Notes under the pieces: model-generated
Databases searched by the model: none
Told to the model about the DNA's origin: nothing
The model's input: only the letters and a program-made list of their open reading frames with translations
From: Paenacidovorax monticola
GTDB taxonomy: Bacteria; Pseudomonadota; Gammaproteobacteria; Burkholderiales; Burkholderiaceae_C
Reading direction: 5' to 3'
Assembly: GCF_014489595.1 (NCBI RefSeq)
Contig: NZ_CP060790.1
Location: 1,674,001-1,738,000 of the forward strand
DNA: 64,000 nt
Program-made: the position numbers and the translations under genes
Shown here: piece by piece, positions 60,375 to 64,000 of the stretch
Layout: the number at the start of each line of letters is the position of its first letter
Numbering within the stretch: position 1 is the first letter of the stretch

Positions 60375-60425
60375 GGCAAAATTTCTCTGTTTTCACCCCA
60401 AAATAATTCAACAAGGGCAAAATTT
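60375..60425. promoter_or_regulatory. Direct repeats between mdeA and its Lrp regulator
   Basis: GGCAAAATTT occurs twice, at 60375-60384 and 60416-60425, exactly 41 bp apart (close to four DNA turns), in the AT-rich gap between the divergent starts. Lrp-type proteins bind such phased sites. The second copy reaches to within 8 bp of the regulator start codon. Confidence 0.6.
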
Positions 60426-60432
60426 ACCCACC

Positions 60433-60900
60433 ATGGACACTGCCAACCTCGACGCCATCGACCGCACCCTGCTCACCGCCCTGCAGCGCGACGGCCGCGC
60501 CACCGTGGGCGAGCTGGCCGAGGCCGTGTCGCTCTCGACCTCGCCGTGCTGGCGGCGCATCCGCCACCTCGAAGAAACGGGCGTGATCGCGGGCTACCAC
60601 GCGCACCTGGACCGCGACCGCGTGGGCCTGGGCGTGCTGGGCTTCGTGCAGCTCACGCTGCAGGACCACACGGCCGACACCACCTCGGCGCTGGAACGCG
60701 AGATCATGGCGCTGCCACAGGTGCTGTCGTGCCACAACCTGTCGGGGCGCTATGACTACCAGCTCGAAGTGGTCGCGCCCGACCTGCCGTCCTTCTCGGA
60801 ATACGTGCGCACGCGCATCCGCGCCCTGCCCGGCGTGCGCGAGATCTCGACGAACTTCTCGCTCAAGGAAGTCAAGCGCACGGTCGCCCTGCCGCTGTAG
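60433..60900 (+). CDS. mdeR: Lrp/AsnC-family regulator, probable MdeR
   Basis: 155 residues: helix-turn-helix (LDAIDRTLLTALQRDGRATV, SLSTSPCWRRIRHLEETGVI) and RAM domain (GFVQLTLQDHTADTTSALER, SCHNLSGRYDYQLEVVAPDL, PGVREISTNFSLKEVKRTVA). It diverges from mdeA with 126 bp between the starts, the position of MdeR in P. putida, where it activates methionine catabolism. It is only distantly similar to the other Lrp at 58611, so the two are not a recent duplication. Confidence 0.9.
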   Translation: MDTANLDAIDRTLLTALQRDGRATVGELAEAVSLSTSPCWRRIRHLEETGVIAGYHAHLDRDRVGLGVLGFVQLTLQDHTADTTSALEREIMALPQVLSCHNLSGRYDYQLEVVAPDLPSFSEYVRTRIRALPGVREISTNFSLKEVKRTVALPL

Positions 60901-60944
60901 ATTCCGCCGATACTCCGGCCACCTCCACCGCGCCCCACACCCCG

Positions 60945-61327
60945 ATGCACCTCGATCTGCGTTCCCTTGGCGTCATGGCCGGCCTGATCGGCGCGGTGAT
61001 GGGCTTCGTCCTGCGCGGGCTGCGGCGCAGCTTCCCCGCAGGCATCCGCGGCATGCGGACCTGGGGGCCCGCTCCGCTGCTGTGCGCGGCCTCCACGCTG
61101 TTCTAGGGGCTCGACGGGCGGCTGCCGGCCCTGGCGATCGTGCTCGGGGGCAACGCGCTGCTGCTGGCCGGGGTGGCCTGCTTCTACTTCGGCAGCCAGC
61201 ACTTCTACGGGCTGCGCAGCACCTGGCGTGGCGCACCTGGCTCGCCGTCGGCCTGGCCGTACTGGCGGGGCTTGCCATCTTTCGGGTGGCGCACCCCGAC
61301 TACCGCATCCGGGTCGCGCTACTGTAG
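60945..61327 (+). pseudogene. Remnant of a multi-span membrane sensor (possibly a diguanylate cyclase N terminus)
   Basis: Reading from ATG 60945 gives LDLRSLGVMAGLIGAVMGFV, LRGLRRSFPAGIRGM and a hydrophobic segment, then meets TAG at 61104 where TAC (Tyr, in LFYGLDGRLPAL) is expected. The frame continues with VLGGNALLLAGVACFYFGSQ and HFYGLRSTW, then needs one extra base near 61227-61231 to go on as RTWLAVGLAVLAGLAIFRVA, DYRIRVALL and a stop. The pieces resemble the membrane-sensing N termini of GGDEF proteins in this family (from memory), but no GGDEF or other output domain follows. The nonsense codon and lost C-terminal part make this a real pseudogene. Confidence 0.65.
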
Positions 61328-61383
61328 CGCAAGGGCCAGGGGTTTGCGCCGCGCTTCACCATGAGCGTGCTAGCGTACCCGCC

Positions 61384-62091
61384 TCAGGCGCCGGGAATGC
61401 CCAGTTCCTCCAGCCACTCCACCGTGTGCGCCAGTTCGGCCGCGCGGATCTCGTGCGCCCCCGCGAACTCCTCGTAGGCAAGATGCAGCGGCAGTGCCTG
61501 CGCCTGCCGGCGTATCGCGTGGGCGTTGGCCAGCGGAATCACGTTGTCATGCGTGCCGTGGCTCACCCACAGGTGCTTGCCCTTGAAAGCCTCGGCCGGC
61601 GCGATGTGCGGCACGATCTGCGGCAGCAGGCGGCTGTGCCACACCAGCGCCGCGTGCAGCAGCGCAGGCCGCGTGAGCAGCAGCGACAGCGCCATGATCC
61701 CGCCCTGGCTGAAGCCGCCCACCACCACATGGTCCGGCGCGATGCCCAGCCCGCTCGCGGCCGACGCCACCACCTGTTCCAGCAGTGCGCGGCTCTGCGC
61801 CTCCTGGGCTTCGTTGATGGTGCGCTCGCCACTGGGCTCGATCGAGAAGTCAAACCAAGCGAAGGACCCCGGCCCCATGCGGAACGGCGCGCGCAGGCTC
61901 AGCACGTGAAAGTGCTCAGGGATGTGCGGCGCGAGCGAGAACAGGTCCTGCTCATTGCTGCCCACGCCATGCATGAGCACAAGCAGCCAGGGGTGGCGCA
62001 CGCCCGGCTGGGCGGGGCGGTGCAGAAAGGTGAGGGGCAGGTCCAGCATGCGCGCGGCTCCGGAAATCTGTGGTGAAGCAGGCATTGTCAC
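61384..62091 (-). CDS. Phospholipase/carboxylesterase-family serine hydrolase
   Basis: 235 residues, no signal peptide, alpha/beta fold. Nucleophile elbow VVVGGFSQGGIMALSLLLTR (GFSQG), acid in WVSHGTHDNVIPLANAHAIR, His in YEEFAGAHEIRAAELAHTV. LLVLMHGVGSNEQDLFSLAP is the oxyanion strand. Such enzymes hydrolyse carboxylic esters or thioesters of medium acyl chains. The start may be GTG 62091, overlapping the stop of the dioxygenase gene (GTGA), or ATG 62085; both give the same core. It is coupled to the upstream LigB-type gene. Confidence 0.88.
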   Translation of the reverse strand: MTMPASPQISGAARMLDLPLTFLHRPAQPGVRHPWLLVLMHGVGSNEQDLFSLAPHIPEHFHVLSLRAPFRMGPGSFAWFDFSIEPSGERTINEAQEAQSRALLEQVVASAASGLGIAPDHVVVGGFSQGGIMALSLLLTRPALLHAALVWHSRLLPQIVPHIAPAEAFKGKHLWVSHGTHDNVIPLANAHAIRRQAQALPLHLAYEEFAGAHEIRAAELAHTVEWLEELGIPGA

Positions 62092-62933
62092 GCGGCGGCG
62101 GACGCCGGGGCGCCGAGCGCGAAGGCATCCATGGCCAGCATGCCGTACATCACCTCGCGGCTCAGGTATTCAGCCTCCCAGGCCTCGCCGGCCGCGCCCA
62201 GCGCGAAGAAGATCGGCAGGAAATGATCCTCCGTCGGGTGCGCGCGCTGCGCGTGGGGCGCCTGGCTGCGGTAGTCCAGCAGCGCGCGCAGGTCGCCGCG
62301 CTCCACGGCGGACTCGATCCAGCGGCTGAACTCCAGCACATAGGGCGCGGGCTCGTGCCCGCCGCCAAAGAACTCGCGCAGGTTGTGCGTCATGCTGCCC
62401 GAGCCCAGCACGAGCACGCCCTGCGCGCGCAGCCCCCGCAGGGCGGCGCCCATGGCATACACCTCGGCCGGACCCGCGTCCACGGGCAGCGCGACCTGGA
62501 CCACGGGCACGTTGGCCTGCGGAAACAGGTGCATCAGCGGCACCCAGGCGCCGTGGTCGAACGGGCGCGCGGCATCCCCCTGGGCGGCAATGCCGGCGGC
62601 CTGCAGCAGGCCCAGCACCTCCTGCGCCAGGGCCGGCGCGCCGGGCGCGGGGTACTGCAGTTCATAGAGCGCGGGGGGGAAACCGCCGAAGTCGTGCCAG
62701 GTGGCAGGCGCAGAGCCGGTCATGACCTGGGGCGTGCGCGCCATCCAATGCGGCGACATGACGACCACGCCACGCAGGCCCGGAAAGCGTGTACGCAGGC
62801 CCTGCCCCCAGTGTGCCAGCGCGGGGCCAGTGGTGCCCGCCTCCACGGCGAACAGCGGTGCGCCGTGCGATACGAACAGGGCGGGAACGGGGGAAGAGGC
62901 AACGGGGGCAGAGGAGACAGAGGCGGCAGACAT
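62088..62933 (-). CDS. LigB-type extradiol dioxygenase (DODA/YgiD family)
   Basis: 281 residues. Metal-ligand motifs are ALFVSHGAPLFAVEAG, VVMSPHWMARTPQ, FDHGAWVPLMHLFPQANVPV, the GSGSMTHNLREFFGGG block and PTEDHFLPIFFALGAAG, as in YgiD-type 4,5-DOPA dioxygenases. They use zinc or iron(II) to open catechol rings; the natural substrate is unknown in most bacteria. ATG 62933 (MSAASVSS) was chosen over one at 62984, since the first 17 residues of the longer form are not conserved-looking. The esterase gene follows with overlapping codons. Confidence 0.88.
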   Translation of the reverse strand: MSAASVSSAPVASSPVPALFVSHGAPLFAVEAGTTGPALAHWGQGLRTRFPGLRGVVVMSPHWMARTPQVMTGSAPATWHDFGGFPPALYELQYPAPGAPALAQEVLGLLQAAGIAAQGDAARPFDHGAWVPLMHLFPQANVPVVQVALPVDAGPAEVYAMGAALRGLRAQGVLVLGSGSMTHNLREFFGGGHEPAPYVLEFSRWIESAVERGDLRALLDYRSQAPHAQRAHPTEDHFLPIFFALGAAGEAWEAEYLSREVMYGMLAMDAFALGAPASAAA

Positions 62934-63020
62934 GGCAACAATCCTTGATGTCTTGAATGTAGGGGTTTGCGCCCCTGGAACCAAGCCGCGCGGGCAGCAC
63001 AGATCGTTGCGCGTGCCGTG

Positions 63021-63437
63021 CTAATCCAGCCCGCCTACCTTGCCGCGCAAGGCCTTGGTGGCGCTGCGCAGGCGCTTGCCCTCGCGGCGGCGCAGTTGCG
63101 ATCCCCAGGTGGGCTGCGTGGCGCGGCGCACACGCGGCGGCTGCGCCACGCTGTTCACCAGGGCATTGAGCCGCTCCAGCGCATCGGCGCGGTTGAGATC
63201 CTGGCTGCGGTGCTGCTGGGCCTTGATGATGAGCACGCCGTCCTGCGTGATGCGCCCGTCCCGCAGCGCCAGCAGCCGCTGCTGCACCTCCAGCGGCAGC
63301 GACGACGCCGTGATGTCGAAGCGCAGGTGCACCGCGCTCGACACCTTGTTCACGTTCTGACCGCCCGCGCCCTGCGCGCGCATGGCGGTGATCTCCACCT
63401 CGCGCTCGTCCACCTGCAGGAGCGTCCGGGAGCCCAT
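63021..63437 (-). CDS. arfB: Peptidyl-tRNA hydrolase ArfB (YaeJ), ribosome rescue
   Basis: 138 residues. It frees ribosomes stalled on mRNA without a stop codon. The catalytic GGQ loop is visible in ITAMRAQGAGGQNVNKVSSA (about residues 22-24), and the tail is strongly basic (GSQLRRREGKRLRSATKALR), which threads into the empty mRNA channel. It lacks the stop-codon-reading domain of normal release factors, consistent with length. ATG 63437 follows the stop of the upstream hydrolase by 7 bp, with GAGG as ribosome-binding site inside the overlap region. Confidence 0.93.
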   Translation of the reverse strand: MGSRTLLQVDEREVEITAMRAQGAGGQNVNKVSSAVHLRFDITASSLPLEVQQRLLALRDGRITQDGVLIIKAQQHRSQDLNRADALERLNALVNSVAQPPRVRRATQPTWGSQLRRREGKRLRSATKALRGKVGGLD

Positions 63438-63444
63438 CGCGGCC

Positions 63445-64000
63445 TCAGGCCAGGGCGCGACGCAACGCCGCGTGAAAGGCATCGGGCCGCTCGTACTGCA
63501 CCCAGTGCCCACAGTCCGGCACCAGCTCCAGCCCCTGGAACTGCGCGCCCGTGGCGCGGAAGGCCCCGTCCAGCTCGGTGATCCAGCGCTTGTAGAGCGA
63601 ATCCAGCGCTCCATAGATCGCATGCACCGGGCTGCGCACCTGCGGCAGAGAGCGCGCCAGGATGTCGGTGTGCGCGAGGCGCCGGCGCGGCAGGCGGTCG
63701 CGCGAGACGTTGTGGACATGCAGCGCCAGCGTTTCGTCGTCGATCAGCGCCGGGTCGGACAGCATCAGCGCCGCGAGGTTGTAGCGGTGCGCCTCGGCCT
63801 GCGCCTCTGGGCTGGCCAGATGGCGCCAGCCCTTGAGCGTGAATTGCCGCTCGGGCACCACGCCCATTGCGGGCGCGCCCACCAGCACCAGGCGCTGCGC
63901 GACCTCCGGGTGCGCGGCGGCCAGCAGCCCTGCCGTCATGCCGCCGAACGAAAAGCCCACGAGATCGCACGGCTCGCTGCCCAGCAGCGCGCGCAGTCCG
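63445..64000 (-). CDS. Alpha/beta hydrolase, 5' end outside the window
   Basis: 185 residues are visible, entering from the right edge (first codons LRALLGSEPCDLV). The nucleophile elbow VGFSFGGMTAGLLAAAHPE is GFSFGG with Ser, followed by QRLVLVGAPAMGVVPERQFT. The acid is in VHAIYGALDSLYKRWITELD and the His in LELVPDCGHWVQYERPDAFH, so the triad is complete. It is of the general hydrolase/epoxide-hydrolase-like fold family; the substrate is unknown. It is the gene upstream of arfB and probably in one transcript with it. Confidence 0.85.
   Translation of the reverse strand, partial: GLRALLGSEPCDLVGFSFGGMTAGLLAAAHPEVAQRLVLVGAPAMGVVPERQFTLKGWRHLASPEAQAEAHRYNLAALMLSDPALIDDETLALHVHNVSRDRLPRRRLAHTDILARSLPQVRSPVHAIYGALDSLYKRWITELDGAFRATGAQFQGLELVPDCGHWVQYERPDAFHAALRRALA

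Overview
The window is GC-rich, densely packed chromosomal DNA of a betaproteobacterium, most probably a member of the Comamonadaceae (Acidovorax/Alicycliphilus/Delftia-like). The reasons are the Burkholderiales-style RpoD with a lysine/alanine-rich N-terminal tail, Bug-type (TctC) binding proteins beside CoA-transferase and lyase genes, the DUF3649-PepSY-DUF3325 iron module, and a short dispersed intergenic repeat (core AGCTAYY...TAGCA) that I associate with this family. I see no rRNA, tRNA, CRISPR array, insertion sequence or prophage.

Layout. 0-7 kb: cupin protein, acyl-CoA synthetase, then the dnaG-rpoD macromolecular-synthesis pair. 7-16 kb: two Bug receptors, a methyltransferase, a CaiB-HMG-CoA-lyase module with a divergent LysR, an HxlR-type regulator, an FKBP isomerase, and an MFS transporter coupled to a 52-residue membrane peptide. 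16-22.4 kb: a DUF4212/sodium-solute-symporter fusion, then ppsA and its divergently transcribed regulator gene ppsR. 22.4-44.2 kb: a 22-kb iron and peroxide block, made of a Fur-boxed haem uptake operon (hmuR, unknown protein, hmuSTUV), ahpC-ahpF, bacterioferritin, and a Fur-boxed run of DUF3649, PepSY and DUF3325 proteins plus four tandem TonB-dependent siderophore receptors and a DUF4198 protein. No siderophore biosynthesis genes are visible, which suggests use of siderophores made by others. 44.2-52 kb: an aldehyde dehydrogenase and a tripartite RND efflux operon behind a SoxR-type 19-bp-spacer promoter. 52-60.9 kb: an alpha/beta hydrolase without its serine, a LysR regulator, a thiamine-diphosphate enzyme, and a methionine-catabolism module (methionine gamma-lyase plus a 2-oxoacid dehydrogenase E1), each enzyme gene facing its own Lrp regulator. 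61-64 kb: a broken membrane-sensor gene, an esterase, a LigB-type dioxygenase, arfB and a partial hydrolase.

Sequence quality. About nineteen genes between 3.6 and 51.8 kb are interrupted by a frame change that is repaired by restoring one G or C, almost always in a short G or C run. They include the essential dnaG and rpoD. Every case is a deletion. I treat these as base-calling errors and give the joined coordinates as one CDS, naming the break in each entry. Only the 61-kb membrane-protein remnant looks like a true pseudogene.
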